Assembly (NCBI RefSeq): GCF_042654065.1
Contig: NZ_JBHSFP010000023.1
Span: forward strand, 62,001 to 126,000
Direction: 5' to 3'
Source: Sphaerisporangium dianthi
Lineage (GTDB): Bacteria > Actinomycetota > Actinomycetes > Streptosporangiales > Streptosporangiaceae
DNA: 64,000 bases
The notes under the pieces are model-generated. The model worked only from the letters and a program-made list of their open reading frames with translations. It was not told the origin of the DNA and searched no databases. This document shows positions 41,543 through 50,794 of this stretch, piece after piece; within the stretch, counting starts at the first letter, position 1, and each line of letters opens with the position of its first letter. Position numbers and translations under genes: made by a program.

Positions 41543-44310
41543 TCCGGCTCGCCGCCTCCCGGCTGCGGCACCGCGCCGGGCGTGCTCTGGTGCTCCTGAT
41601 CGGCATCCTCGTCGCCGCCACCGGCTTCACGGTCCTCACCGGCACGGCCGAGATCCAGCGGCTGCAGATCGTCGGCACGATCAAGAAGAACTACCGCGCC
41701 CAGTACGACATCCTGGTCCGCCCGAAAGGGTCGGCCACGGAACTGGAGCGCTCGTCGAACCTGGTCAGGGCCAACTACCTGTCGGGCATCCACGGCGGCA
41801 TCACGCAGGCCCAGCTGGAGCGCATCAGAGGACTGGACGGCATCGAGGTCGCCGCGCCCATTGGCATGATCGGCTACATGACCGGGACGGGGTTCGTCGA
41901 CGTCCCCGTCACCGATGTGCTGGGCGAAGGAGATCGCACCCTGCTGCGCGTCGACCGCACCCGGGTGGCCGACCGCGGGCTCACCCGCATCCCCTACGCC
42001 CCTCATTACGCCTACGTCACCCGGCGGCCGCTGGCCTACACGCGGGAGGGCGGCGCGGCGCTGGCGCACGCCAGCGAACAGGTGGCGCCGGGCAAGGACG
42101 TGGCCGTGGGGAGCTCCCTGTACTGGCAGAGGCTCTCACCGCGCTCAGGCCCGTTCCCCTTCGACGGCGAGCCCACCACGAGCGCCTGGTCCACGGCGAA
42201 CGGGCGGGGCGACGGACTGCCCGATCCGGTGGGGCGAGGCAGGCCCGGCGAGGCGACGGTCCTGTTCTCGCAGGAGTTCCCGCTGCTGCTCGCGGCGATC
42301 GACCCGAAGGCGGAGGCGGAGCTGGCGGGCCTGGACAAGGCGATGATGGACGGCCACTACCTCGGCCGGACGGAGGACACTCCCCGTGGAGAGATCCCCC
42401 TGATCGCGGCCGGCCGTCCCTACGCCGACCAGCAGGACGAACTCGTCATCAGCAGGTTGCCCGCCAAGGCGGCGGAGAAGGTGGCGTCCGGCCTGCCGGC
42501 CAGGACCCTGCGGAACCAGGTCACGCGGCAGGACGGCACGGTCGTCAAGAAGCTCACCGTGGGAGCCGACCGGTTCTTCACCGACATGCTCGACACCTGG
42601 CAGCACCCGGTCAGCAACAAGTCCGTGGAGCAGTACATCACCATGACCCGCTACTGGACGGCCGGCCCCGTCCAGTACGGCAAGGGCGCCGACGGCAGGC
42701 TGGTCCCGGTGCGGGTGACCAACGACCGCCAGGTGTGGCAGGACCCCTTCCTCGCGGCGTTCGTCCCCGAGCTGGCCGGTGTGGGAACGGCCCCCATCGG
42801 ATCGGCCGACGCCCAGTTCCGGCGGCTGGACCTGCGCGTCATGGGCGGTGACCCGGTGAGCGACGGCGCCATGCGGGTCGTGGGCCGGTTCGACCCCGAG
42901 AAGCTCGCGGGCTTCTCCCCCCTTTCCTCGCTGCCGATGGAGACCTACAACCCTCCGTCGGTCGTCCCCGGCGACAGCCGGACCGACGCCCTGCTGAAGG
43001 GGCGGAGCCTGCTGCCCTCCGACAACCTCGCGGGCTACCTGCAGCCGCCGCCGCTGCTGCTGACCGACCTGGCGAGCCTGCGGAAGATCGCGGGCGTCAC
43101 CAAGGGCGGGCAGCTCGCGAAGGCGCCGCTCAGCGTGGTGAGAGTCCGGGTCGAGGGAGTGACCGGCCCCGACCCGGTGAGCAGGGAGCGCATCAGCCAG
43201 GTGGCCCGCGACATCGTGGCCGCCACCGGGCTCGACGTCGACATCACGATGGGATCCTCGCCGACGCCGGTCACCGTGGACCTGCCCGCCGGTTCGTACG
43301 GCCGGCCCGCGCTGACCGTCAAGGAGGGCTGGGTCGACAAGGGGGTGGCCTACCGGATCCTCCAGGAGTCCGACCGCAAGTCGCTCGCCCTGTTCGTGCT
43401 CATCCTCGCCGTGTGCGGGCTGTTCCTGGTGAACGCCGCCTCGGCGGCGGTGCGGACCAGCCGCACGGAGCTGGGCGTGCTCGCCTGCCTCGGCTGGTCG
43501 CGGCGCAAGCTCTTCGGAGCCGTGCTGACCGAGACCGCCTGTGTGGGCCTGCTGGGCGGCCTGCTGTCGGCCGCGCTCGCCGTCCCTGTGTCGTCGTGGT
43601 TCGGGCTCCAGGTGTCGGCGCAGCGCGTCCTGCTCACCGTGCCCGCCGCGCTGGCGCTGGCCCTGGCGGCGGGGCTCGTCCCCGCCTGGCGCGCCTCCAC
43701 CGTCCCGCCGGTCGAGGCCGTGCTCCCGGCGGTGCGGGCCGGCCGGCGGGCCCGCACGGCTCGCGGGGTCACCGGGATGGCCCTGGCCGGCCTCACCCGG
43801 GTCCCCGGCCGCACGCTGCTCGGGGCCACGACGCTCATGGTGTGCGTGTTCGCGCTGACCGTGCTTCTCGGGGTGACGTACGGCTTCCGCGGCCGGGTCG
43901 TCGGCTCGCTCCTCGGGGACGCGATCGTGCTCCAGGCCCGCCCCGCCGACTACGCCGCGATCATGGTGATGTTCGCGCTCGGCACGCTGGCCGTCGCCGA
44001 CGTGCTCTACCTCGGCGTGCGCGAGCGGGACGCGGAACTGGCCGCGCTGCGGGCGACCGGCTGGAGGGGGCGCTCGCTCGCCAGGCTCGTCATCTCGGAG
44101 GGCGTCTTCATCGGCCTGTCCGGCGGCGCCGCGGGGGCGGCCGCCGGGCTCGCGGCCACGGCCGCGCTCGCCGGACGCCTGCCCTGGGCGGTGGTCGCCG
44201 GAGCCCTCGGGGCCTGCGTCCTGGCCGTCCTGCTCGCCGTGCTCGCCTCGGCGCTCCCGGCGACGCTCGTCCAGCGCCTGCCTCTGGCGGGAATCCTCGC
44301 GCAGGCATGA
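41539..44310 (+). CDS. FtsX-family ABC permease
   Basis: A 923-residue permease. One helix lies at about residues 10-33 (AGRALVLLIGILVAATGFTVLTG), followed by a very large extracytoplasmic part (about 40-610), then an FtsX core (about 615-730, SLALFVLILAVCGLFLVNAASAA, then ELGVLACLGWSRRKLFGAVL). A second set of helices is at 750-920 (LAALRATGWRGRSLARLVISEGVFIGL). The repeated LxxLGWSRRxL and LRATGWRGRSL motifs mark the two half-domains. Works with the ATPase; the PadR upstream suggests an inducible exporter of a toxic compound. Confidence 0.9.
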
Positions 44311-44392
44311 CGGGGCGGACGGGCGAGGCGAGCCTCCTGCGCGACCTGGGCGGTCCTCGCCCAGGCGTGACGGAGCGGACCGCCGGCGGGCG

Positions 44393-45559
44393 TCAGGCGC
44401 GGCCCTGGATCATCGCGTGGGTGCCCGTGGTGCGCCATGGGGACCCGGTGGCGTCCAGGGCGGCGAGCTCGCGCTCGCCGACGCCCACGAGCACGTCGGA
44501 CTTCAGCGTGCGCAGGGCGACCACCGGGCCCGGGAAGTAGGCGGTGACCTCCGCGAAGGGGGTGGCCGGCGGCCAGAACCGGTCTCCGGCCAGCCTGCGG
44601 TAGTTCAGGTCGCCCTTGGTGATGGTCAGGGAGGCGGAGGCGAAGTCGCCGCGCAGGTCGTCCGGCATGTCGCTGTAGGGCAGCGGCGCGCAGGAGAAGG
44701 GGTGGGCGCGCAGCGCGAGGCGTCCCGCGCCCATCGCCCGCCAGAGCCGCCCGCCCACCTTTCCCGCCTGCCCCGGCGCGGCGGCCAGCCGCCGCAGCGA
44801 CTCCGCCACGTCGGCCGGCGTGGCGTCCGAGACGAAGTACGGGTACGGCTTGACGTGCAGGACGACCTCGGCGGCGAGCCCCCGGTCGAGCAGGTGGTCG
44901 ATCAGCACCAGATCGGGCAGCAGCTCGCGGCCGGCGTTGTCGGCGACGAGGCAGACCTTGCCCGGCGGCCGGTCACGCAGCAGCGACCACAGCAGCGCGC
45001 TGTCGTCCACGACGAGGTCGGTGACGCGGTCGCGGCCGCCGGACGCGGTGATCGCGTGCGACAGGTCGGCGCGGTTGCCCCACAGCGATCCCAGCAGCAC
45101 CCCCGCCGCCTGCTCGTGCTCGGGCAGCGTGGCGGCGTGGTCGAGCGCGGTCAGCTCGTCGTCGACCGCCGCGCTGCGCAACTCGGCCTGCTTGACCGGG
45201 CCGAACGGGTCGACGCCGCGCCATGGGCCGTCCCCGAAGTAGCCGGTGGCCTCCAGTAGCTTGCGGTAGAAGTAGCTCTCGCCCCACAGGAACGGCACGT
45301 CGACCCAGCGCCCGCCGAACCTGCCCTGCCCCCACCTCGCCCACGCGGCGTGGTCGTGGGCCGAGCCGTCGAGCGGCTCCATGACGTCGCGGACGACCTC
45401 GTCGAGCAGCCGGTCCAGCGCCCGCAGCCGGTCGAGGGAGTAGGGCAGCGCGTCCCTGACCTGCCGCACCAGGACGGGGTGCCGCTCGCGGAACACGCTC
45501 AGCGCGTACGACCCCGGCACGTTGCCCATGATCACAGGCGCGTCCGTCGCTTCCGGCAT
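44393..45559 (-). CDS. damage-control phosphatase ARMT1/DUF89-family protein
   Basis: A 388-residue DUF89-family protein. Family signs are SYFYRKLLEATGYFGDGPWRGVDPF, LVADNAGRELLPDLVLIDHLL (metal Asp and Asn) and SASLTITKGDLNYRRLAGD (Lys-Gly-Asp-x-Asn). Members are metal-dependent phosphatases that remove harmful phosphometabolites such as over-reactive sugar phosphates. Length matches. The gene stands alone between the ABC exporter and the nitronate monooxygenase. Confidence 0.88.
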   Translation of the reverse strand: MPEATDAPVIMGNVPGSYALSVFRERHPVLVRQVRDALPYSLDRLRALDRLLDEVVRDVMEPLDGSAHDHAAWARWGQGRFGGRWVDVPFLWGESYFYRKLLEATGYFGDGPWRGVDPFGPVKQAELRSAAVDDELTALDHAATLPEHEQAAGVLLGSLWGNRADLSHAITASGGRDRVTDLVVDDSALLWSLLRDRPPGKVCLVADNAGRELLPDLVLIDHLLDRGLAAEVVLHVKPYPYFVSDATPADVAESLRRLAAAPGQAGKVGGRLWRAMGAGRLALRAHPFSCAPLPYSDMPDDLRGDFASASLTITKGDLNYRRLAGDRFWPPATPFAEVTAYFPGPVVALRTLKSDVLVGVGERELAALDATGSPWRTTGTHAMIQGRA

Positions 45560-45791
45560 CCGCGTTCCCTCTCGTCCGCTCCCCTTGGCCCCCAGTAAAC
45601 CGCACGTCCCTCACCCGCCCCGGAAGCCGGGGGGCGGGTGAGGAGGGCGAGGGGGACGCGGCGCCGGGACGGGGATAGACCACAGCGGGAGCGGCCACAG
45701 GGCCATGGACCCGGAGCGGGGAGCGGCCACGGGGCTATGGAGACACGCGGGAGGCGCGCGCAGGGGCGGGGAGCGGGCGCCGCGCGGCCGG
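45560..45791. other. spacer with short repeats
   Basis: 232 nt with no visible gene. It contains two similar units of about 30 nt near 45688-45740 (AGCGGCCACAGGGCCATGGA and AGCGGCCACGGGGCTATGGA). Purpose unknown. Confidence 0.4.
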
Positions 45792-46907
45792 TCAGTCGCC
45801 CGTGAGGCGCTCCAGGCGCTCGACGGCCTCGACGTACTCCTCGACCAGGTCGAACACCACGTCCTTGGCGGACTTGACCTGGTTCATGGCGCCGATGATC
45901 TGACCGGCGGGAAACGTGGCCAGCTCGGCGGCGTCGGATTGGCCGATGCGGCGCAGCGCCCCCGAGATCAGCATGAACTGCAGCGGCATCGGCAGCGTGC
46001 CGGGGGACTCGGCCGACTCCCAGGCGTCGGTCCATTCGTTCTTGAGCAGCCGCGCGGGCTTGCCCGTCCAGGACCGGGAGCGGACGGTGTCGCGCGAGGT
46101 GGCCGCGAGGATCTTCTGCCGGGCCAGTTCGGGGGTGTCGGCCTCCTCGACGGTCAGCCACAGCGAACCCGTCCAGACTCCTTCGGCGCCGAGCGCGATG
46201 CCCGCGGCCATCTGGCGGCCCGACCCGATGCCGCCCGCGGCCAGGACGGGGACGTCCACGGCGTCCACGACCTGCGGGATCAGCACCATCGTGGAGATCT
46301 CGCCGGTGTGCCCGCCCGCCTCGGTGCCCTGGGCGACGACCACGTCCACGCCGACCTCGACCTGCTTGATCGCGTGGCGCGGGGTGGAGGCCAGGGCCGC
46401 GACCTTGACGCCCTTGGCGTGGGCCAGGTCCACGACGTCCTTGGGCGGCGGCCCGAGCGCGTTGGCCAGCAGCGCGATCGGGTGCTTGAGCGCGGTCTCG
46501 ACCTGGGGGCGCGCGGTGGCGTCGGTCCAGCCGAGCAGCACCCGGCCCGCGTCGGCGCCGGCGGAGAGCTGGGGGACCCCGTGCCGGGCCAGCAGGTTCT
46601 CGACGAACGCCCGGTGGCCGTCGGGGATCATCCCCTGGAGCCGGGCGACCAGGTCCTCCGGGGAGTCCACGCCGAGGTCGGCTCCGGCGTACGTGGCGGG
46701 CATGACCACGTCCACGCCGTACGGCTTGCCGTCGACGTGGTCGTCGATCCATTTGAGCTCCATCTCGAGCTCTTCCGGGGTGAAGTAGAGGGCCCCGAGC
46801 ACACCCATGCCGCCGGCGCGGCTGACCGCGGCGACGACGTCCCTGCAGTGGCTGAAGGCGAAGATCGGCAACTCGATCCCGAACATGTCGGTGACACGTG
46901 TCCGCAT
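45792..46907 (-). CDS. nitronate monooxygenase-like flavoprotein (Rv1533-like)
   Basis: A 371-residue FMN-binding TIM-barrel of the nitronate monooxygenase/enoyl reductase group. It shows ELPIFAFSHCRDVVAAVSRAGGMGVLGA at the N-terminus, VDVVVAQGTEAGGHTGEISTMVLIPQVVDAV (with the catalytic His and FMN-binding Gly residues) and VLAAGGIGSGRQMAAGIALGAEGVWTGSLWL. The text closely recalls M. tuberculosis Rv1533. The start at 46907 fits a leaderless promoter (see 46914). A KstR-type motif overlaps that promoter, which suggests a role in sterol or lipid catabolism. Confidence 0.88.
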   Translation of the reverse strand: MRTRVTDMFGIELPIFAFSHCRDVVAAVSRAGGMGVLGALYFTPEELEMELKWIDDHVDGKPYGVDVVMPATYAGADLGVDSPEDLVARLQGMIPDGHRAFVENLLARHGVPQLSAGADAGRVLLGWTDATARPQVETALKHPIALLANALGPPPKDVVDLAHAKGVKVAALASTPRHAIKQVEVGVDVVVAQGTEAGGHTGEISTMVLIPQVVDAVDVPVLAAGGIGSGRQMAAGIALGAEGVWTGSLWLTVEEADTPELARQKILAATSRDTVRSRSWTGKPARLLKNEWTDAWESAESPGTLPMPLQFMLISGALRRIGQSDAAELATFPAGQIIGAMNQVKSAKDVVFDLVEEYVEAVERLERLTGD

Positions 46908-46913
46908 GGCTCG

Positions 46914-46952
46914 AATGTACGACCGGCGCACCGGAAACTGCAACGCGTTCTA
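46914..46952 (-). promoter_or_regulatory. promoter with overlapping KstR-type motif
   Basis: On the minus strand: -35 TTGCAG (46943-46938), 18-nt spacer, -10 TACATT (46919-46914), and the ATG 6 nt later, so a leaderless transcript is expected. TAGAACGCGTTGCA (46952-46939) fits all fixed positions of TNNAACNNGTTNNA, the binding consensus of the TetR-type sterol regulator KstR, and covers the -35. Binding here would block the promoter. Confidence 0.6.
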
Positions 46953-47059
46953 GCGAGTACTCCTGATCGGATGCGCGCGCCGCCGCATCCAGAGGTGATC
47001 ATGTCGTGGCGACGCTTCCGAGAACACGTTCCACCCGGCGAGGCGGCCACCCGGAAGGA

Positions 47060-47992
47060 CTATGCCTGCGCGTGGCGGCGCCGGGAAGGGGCGGACAGCA
47101 GCACGACGACTCCGGCGATCGCGATCAGCAGGCCCACGACCAGCATCACCAGGGGCACCGTGGTCTTGAGCAACGTGATCTGGTTCTTGCCGTCCACGGC
47201 GCTCTGGACCAGCCTGTCGACGGTGGGGGAGGTCATCTTCGCGGTGGCGACCAGGGCCACCGAGCGCTCCACGCCGTCCTGGGTCTTGAGTACCTCGTGC
47301 CGCTGCTGCTCCTGCTTCACCGGGGTCCCGCTTACGGGCTCGACCCAGAAGGTCACGACGCCGTCGTAGAAGCGGTCGACCTGGACGTCGCCCTTCTGGT
47401 CCATGCCGATCGCCGAGGCGGGCGCCGTCAGCGTGGCGATCTTGGTCGGCGGGACCGTCTGCTCGAACTTGTAGACCGGCAGGCCGTTGACCATGTCCTC
47501 GCCGACGAACCTGGCGTCGAAGGACTGCCTGGCGGAGGAGTTGAAGACCTTGTAGGTCCTCTTCTCGGTGCCGAACGGGAAGAGGTAGATCTGGCCGGTC
47601 ATCTGGACCGGCTCCTTGTCCACGTTCACGCCGCAGCAGTTGACGCCCTCGCCGGTGTACTTGTTGAAGGCGCTGCGGCGCTGGTCCAGCTGGATGTTCG
47701 GCTGCGCGTGGGTGACGTCGTTGACGGCGGTGAACTCGTCCCAGACGACGCGGTCGCCCTTGGCCTCGCCCACGTCGCCGCGCGTGGTCACCGTGATGTC
47801 GAGGGAGGCGGTGAGCACCTTCACCTTGGCGATGCTGAAGTACCGCGCGTTGTCGGCGCGCAGCTCCGACACCCCGTAGTAGTCGGCCGGCGCCGCGACC
47901 AGCTTGCCCGCCGCGTAGAAGCGGATGAGCGGCGCCAGCGTGATGAGGAACGCCCCGAGCGCGATGAGAACGACTCCAGTGATGCGTCGCAT
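47060..47992 (-). CDS. DUF3068 (PorA-like) membrane protein
   Basis: A 310-residue protein. It has one helix at the start (ITGVVLIALGAFLITLAPLI, about residues 4-23) and one near the end (TVPLVMLVVGLLIAIAGVVVLL, about 278-300), with a large extracytoplasmic part between. The text (PLIRFYAAGKLVAAPADYYG and DQKGDVQVDRFYDGVVTFWVEPVSGTPV) matches DUF3068, a family found only in actinobacteria and linked to the PorA porin group. The role is unknown. GGAGGA 5 nt before the ATG. Confidence 0.88.
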   Translation of the reverse strand: MRRITGVVLIALGAFLITLAPLIRFYAAGKLVAAPADYYGVSELRADNARYFSIAKVKVLTASLDITVTTRGDVGEAKGDRVVWDEFTAVNDVTHAQPNIQLDQRRSAFNKYTGEGVNCCGVNVDKEPVQMTGQIYLFPFGTEKRTYKVFNSSARQSFDARFVGEDMVNGLPVYKFEQTVPPTKIATLTAPASAIGMDQKGDVQVDRFYDGVVTFWVEPVSGTPVKQEQQRHEVLKTQDGVERSVALVATAKMTSPTVDRLVQSAVDGKNQITLLKTTVPLVMLVVGLLIAIAGVVVLLSAPSRRRHAQA

Positions 47993-48372
47993 CAAAATCC
48001 TCCGGGGTAAACCGACAACGCCGGATACTCGGACCCTTTGTCCAATAGCGCGTGTGTTGTCCGCGATCGTAGTGCTGCGTATGGCGTCCGTCACTCGCTC
48101 GCCCGCCAACTTGATAGAAACGTGTTCTACCTGTACCGGACCGGTGGGCGACGGGCCGCCGCCCACGCGGACCCCCTCCCGTCAGGGTGCCGGCGCACCA
48201 GGCCGTGCACACTTCTTGACAGACCCTTGCGAGGACGGCTCACTTTTTTTGCGCGGCGAATCGCCACGTTTCTGCAGGTCAGTCGCACATCAGGCATGAT
48301 CCTACAAATTACAGTCAGATTTGGTGACATATCTGCATTGCGGGCATAACATTACGGCCGTACGTTCCCGGT
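47993..48372. promoter_or_regulatory. divergent spacer with a near-KstR motif
   Basis: 380 nt between the DUF3068 gene and a LysR gene. At 48116-48129, AGAAACGTGTTCTA matches 7 of the 8 fixed positions of the KstR consensus. The part from 48290 to 48355 is AT-rich (ACAAATTACAGTCAGATTTGG) and should hold the LysR promoter. No gene is visible in the spacer. Confidence 0.45.
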
Positions 48373-49332
48373 ATGGATCTGGAGCTCCGTCACCTCAAGA
48401 TCGTGCGCGCGGTCGCCGAGGCAGGGAGCGTCACCAAGGCGGCGACCCAGCTCGGCCTGGCCCAGCCGTCGCTCACCGCGCAGCTCAAACGGATCGAGCG
48501 GACGCTCGGAGGTGCTCTCTTCGAGCGCGACCGCAACGGCGCCCGCCCCACTCCCCTCGGCGAACTCGTCCTGACGCGGGCACGCGTCCTGCTGCCCGCC
48601 GTGCGGGAACTCCAGGAAGAGGCGGTCCGCTTCGCCAACACCTACACGGGCATCGCCGGCTTCCGCATCGGCGCGACCCACGGGCCGATCCTCGGCGGTC
48701 TGGTCGAACGCCTCACCGTCGCCCACCCGTCCACGCCCATCAGCACCCGCACGTCATGGTCGGCGCGGGAGCTGACCACGCTGGTCAGCGCCGGACGGCT
48801 GGACTTCGCGCTCATCGGCACCTGCGGAGAGTCGGCGCCACCGGCCGCCGAGGCCATGACCTGGGCCGTCGTGGGCACCGACCCGGTGTTCGTGCTCCTG
48901 CGCGAGGACCACCCGCTGGCCGCGGAGAAGGAACTGGAGCTGTCCGGGCTCGCCGGCGAGGGCTGGGCGCTCACGCCGGGGGACGGATGCTTCTCCGACT
49001 GCTTCGCCGGAGCGTGCGCGCGAGCCGGATTCGTCCCGCGAAACGTGTACGAGACGGATGTCGCCACCTGCCTGCACCTGGTCAAGGCGGGAAAGGCCGT
49101 CGCACTGTGCCAGGCGACGTTCGAGCTGACCGCGGGGCTGGTCATGATGCCCGTCGCCGGGACCCCGCTGCGCTGGAGGCACCTGCTCGGATGGCACCCC
49201 GACTCCCTGGCCGCCCGCACCGCGCCCCTGGTCACCGACCACGCGAGGGACGCCCACGCCGAGGCCGTCCGGCGCAACGGCCGCTACGCCGACTGGCTCG
49301 TCGCCAACCCCGGGTTCGGCACCATCCCGTGA
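48373..49332 (+). CDS. LysR-family regulator
   Basis: A 319-residue LysR protein. The helix-turn-helix is at residues 1-62 (LRHLKIVRAVAEAGSVTKAATQLGLAQPSLTAQLKRIERTLGG), followed by the effector-binding domain (GFRIGATHGPILGGLVERLTVAHPSTPIS..., FVLLREDHPLA). It ends 106 nt before the S1 protease gene on the same strand and could control that gene or the divergent DUF3068 gene. No ribosome site is seen before the ATG; the transcript is probably leaderless. Confidence 0.9.
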   Translation: MDLELRHLKIVRAVAEAGSVTKAATQLGLAQPSLTAQLKRIERTLGGALFERDRNGARPTPLGELVLTRARVLLPAVRELQEEAVRFANTYTGIAGFRIGATHGPILGGLVERLTVAHPSTPISTRTSWSARELTTLVSAGRLDFALIGTCGESAPPAAEAMTWAVVGTDPVFVLLREDHPLAAEKELELSGLAGEGWALTPGDGCFSDCFAGACARAGFVPRNVYETDVATCLHLVKAGKAVALCQATFELTAGLVMMPVAGTPLRWRHLLGWHPDSLAARTAPLVTDHARDAHAEAVRRNGRYADWLVANPGFGTIP

Positions 49333-49438
49333 CGCGGTCCGCGGTTCCATAACGCGGCGATAGGTGCCAAACGATAGCTCCGCGTCGTGCGTGAGCCCAG
49401 TTACGGTGACGGCACCCCCCCAAAACGGAGGAGAGCCA

Positions 49439-50593
49439 ATGCTCCGCAGACGCACGGTCACCGCCGGATGCGCTCTAGCAGTCAGTGTCCTCACCCTCAT
49501 GGCCGCCCCGGCCGTCGCCGACCGCGCATCGGCCGCCGCGCCCGCCGCTCCCCCGCCCGCGCCCGCCATGATCGACGCGATGAGCCGCGACCTCGGCATC
49601 TCCACCGAGCAGGCCGAGTCGCGCCTGCTCAACGAGGCCCGCTTCATGGGCGTCGAGTCGTCGGCCACCTCCAAGCTCGGCGGGAGCTACGCCGGTTCCT
49701 GGCTCAGCGGCCCGACCTCCGCGACGCTCACCGTCGCCGGCACCGACGCGGCCGCCCTGACCGGCATCCAGGGTTCCGGCGTCCAGGCCAAGGTGGTCGC
49801 GCACAGTCTCGCCTCCCTCGAAGCCGCGAAGGCCGCGCTGGACAAGGCGTCCGCGCAGGCGCCCGCGTCGACGCCGGTGTGGTTCGTCGACGTCCGCACC
49901 AACAGCGTCGTCGTCCAGTCGTCGCAGCCGGCGGAGGCGCAGGCCTTCGTCGCCGCCAGCGGCGCCGACGCCTCCCTCGTCCGCGTCGAGCAGTCCAGCG
50001 AGCGGCCGCAGACCTTCTACGACATCCGCGGCGGCGACGCCTACTACATCAACAGCTCGGCCCGCTGCTCCATCGGCTTCTCCGTCCGCAGGGGCAGCAC
50101 GAACGGGTTCGTCAGCGCCGGGCACTGCGGCCGGGCGGGCAACAGCACCACCGGCTACAACCGCGTCGCGCAGGGCACCTTCCAGGGCTCGGTCTTCCCC
50201 GGCAGCGACTACTCGTGGGTCGCGGTCAACAGCAACTGGACGCCCAGGCCGTGGGTCAAGGGCAGCGGCGGCGCCAACGTGACCGTCAGCGGCTCCAGCG
50301 TGGCCGGCGTCGGCTCGTCCATCTGCCGGTCCGGCTCCACCACCGGCTGGCACTGCGGCACCGTCCTGCAGCGCAACACCAGCGTCACCTACTCGCAGGG
50401 CACGGTCTCCGAGGTCACCCGCACCAACGTCTGCGCCGAGCCCGGCGACTCCGGCGGCTCCTACATCTCCGGCAGCCAGGCCCAGGGCGTGACCTCGGGC
50501 GGCTCCGGCAACTGCAGCTCCGGCGGCACCACCTTCTTCCAGCCGGTCAACGAGATCCTCTCGGTCTACGGCCTCACCCTGGTAACCGGGTAG
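49439..50593 (+). CDS. secreted S1 peptidase, streptogrisin/alpha-lytic type
   Basis: A 384-residue pre-pro-protease. The signal peptide covers residues 1-36 (RRRTVTAGCALAVSVLTLMAAPAVA), then a pro-region (about 40-195) with the usual VKSHSLASLEAAKAALD-like pattern (VVAHSLASLEAAKAALDKA). The mature enzyme starts near YDIRGGDAYYINSSARC. The triad is visible: SAGHCG (His), GSDYSWV (Asp) and EPGDSGGS (Ser), with paired Cys. It should cut proteins outside the cell. GGAGGAG lies before the ATG, and a strong terminator follows the gene. Confidence 0.95.
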   Translation: MLRRRTVTAGCALAVSVLTLMAAPAVADRASAAAPAAPPPAPAMIDAMSRDLGISTEQAESRLLNEARFMGVESSATSKLGGSYAGSWLSGPTSATLTVAGTDAAALTGIQGSGVQAKVVAHSLASLEAAKAALDKASAQAPASTPVWFVDVRTNSVVVQSSQPAEAQAFVAASGADASLVRVEQSSERPQTFYDIRGGDAYYINSSARCSIGFSVRRGSTNGFVSAGHCGRAGNSTTGYNRVAQGTFQGSVFPGSDYSWVAVNSNWTPRPWVKGSGGANVTVSGSSVAGVGSSICRSGSTTGWHCGTVLQRNTSVTYSQGTVSEVTRTNVCAEPGDSGGSYISGSQAQGVTSGGSGNCSSGGTTFFQPVNEILSVYGLTLVTG

Positions 50594-50616
50594 CAGCCCC
50601 CCTCACCCGGGTTACA

Positions 50617-50650
50617 GGAAGCGCCGCCCTCCCAGGAGGGCGGCGCTTCC
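50617..50650 (+). terminator. strong intrinsic terminator after the protease gene
   Basis: A perfect 16-bp stem, GGAAGCGCCGCCCTCC with GGAGGGCGGCGCTTCC, around a 2-nt centre (about 4 nt unpaired in practice), followed by CCTTTTC. It begins 23 nt after the protease stop. It is the clearest terminator in the window. Confidence 0.92.
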
Positions 50651-50652
50651 CC

Positions 50653-50760
50653 TTTTCGCGGCCGATCCGGCGGCCACCGGCGTTTTCGCGGCCGATCCGG
50701 CGGCCACCGGCGTCTTCGGGGTCGATCCGGCGGCCGCCGGCGTCTTCGCGGTCGCCGGCC
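50653..50760. repeat. 30-bp tandem repeat, about 3.5 units
   Basis: Units at 50653-50682, 50683-50712 and 50713-50742, and a part unit to 50760. The first two differ at no more than one or two positions; the third is more diverged. Each contains GGCGGCCACCGGCG or a variant. Two 17-bp copies of TTCCGGTCGTCAGGCGG follow at 50764 and 50786. The array fills the whole space between the terminator and the SDR gene. Confidence 0.85.
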
Positions 50761-50794
50761 CGGTTCCGGTCGTCAGGCGGCCCTGTTCCGGTCG

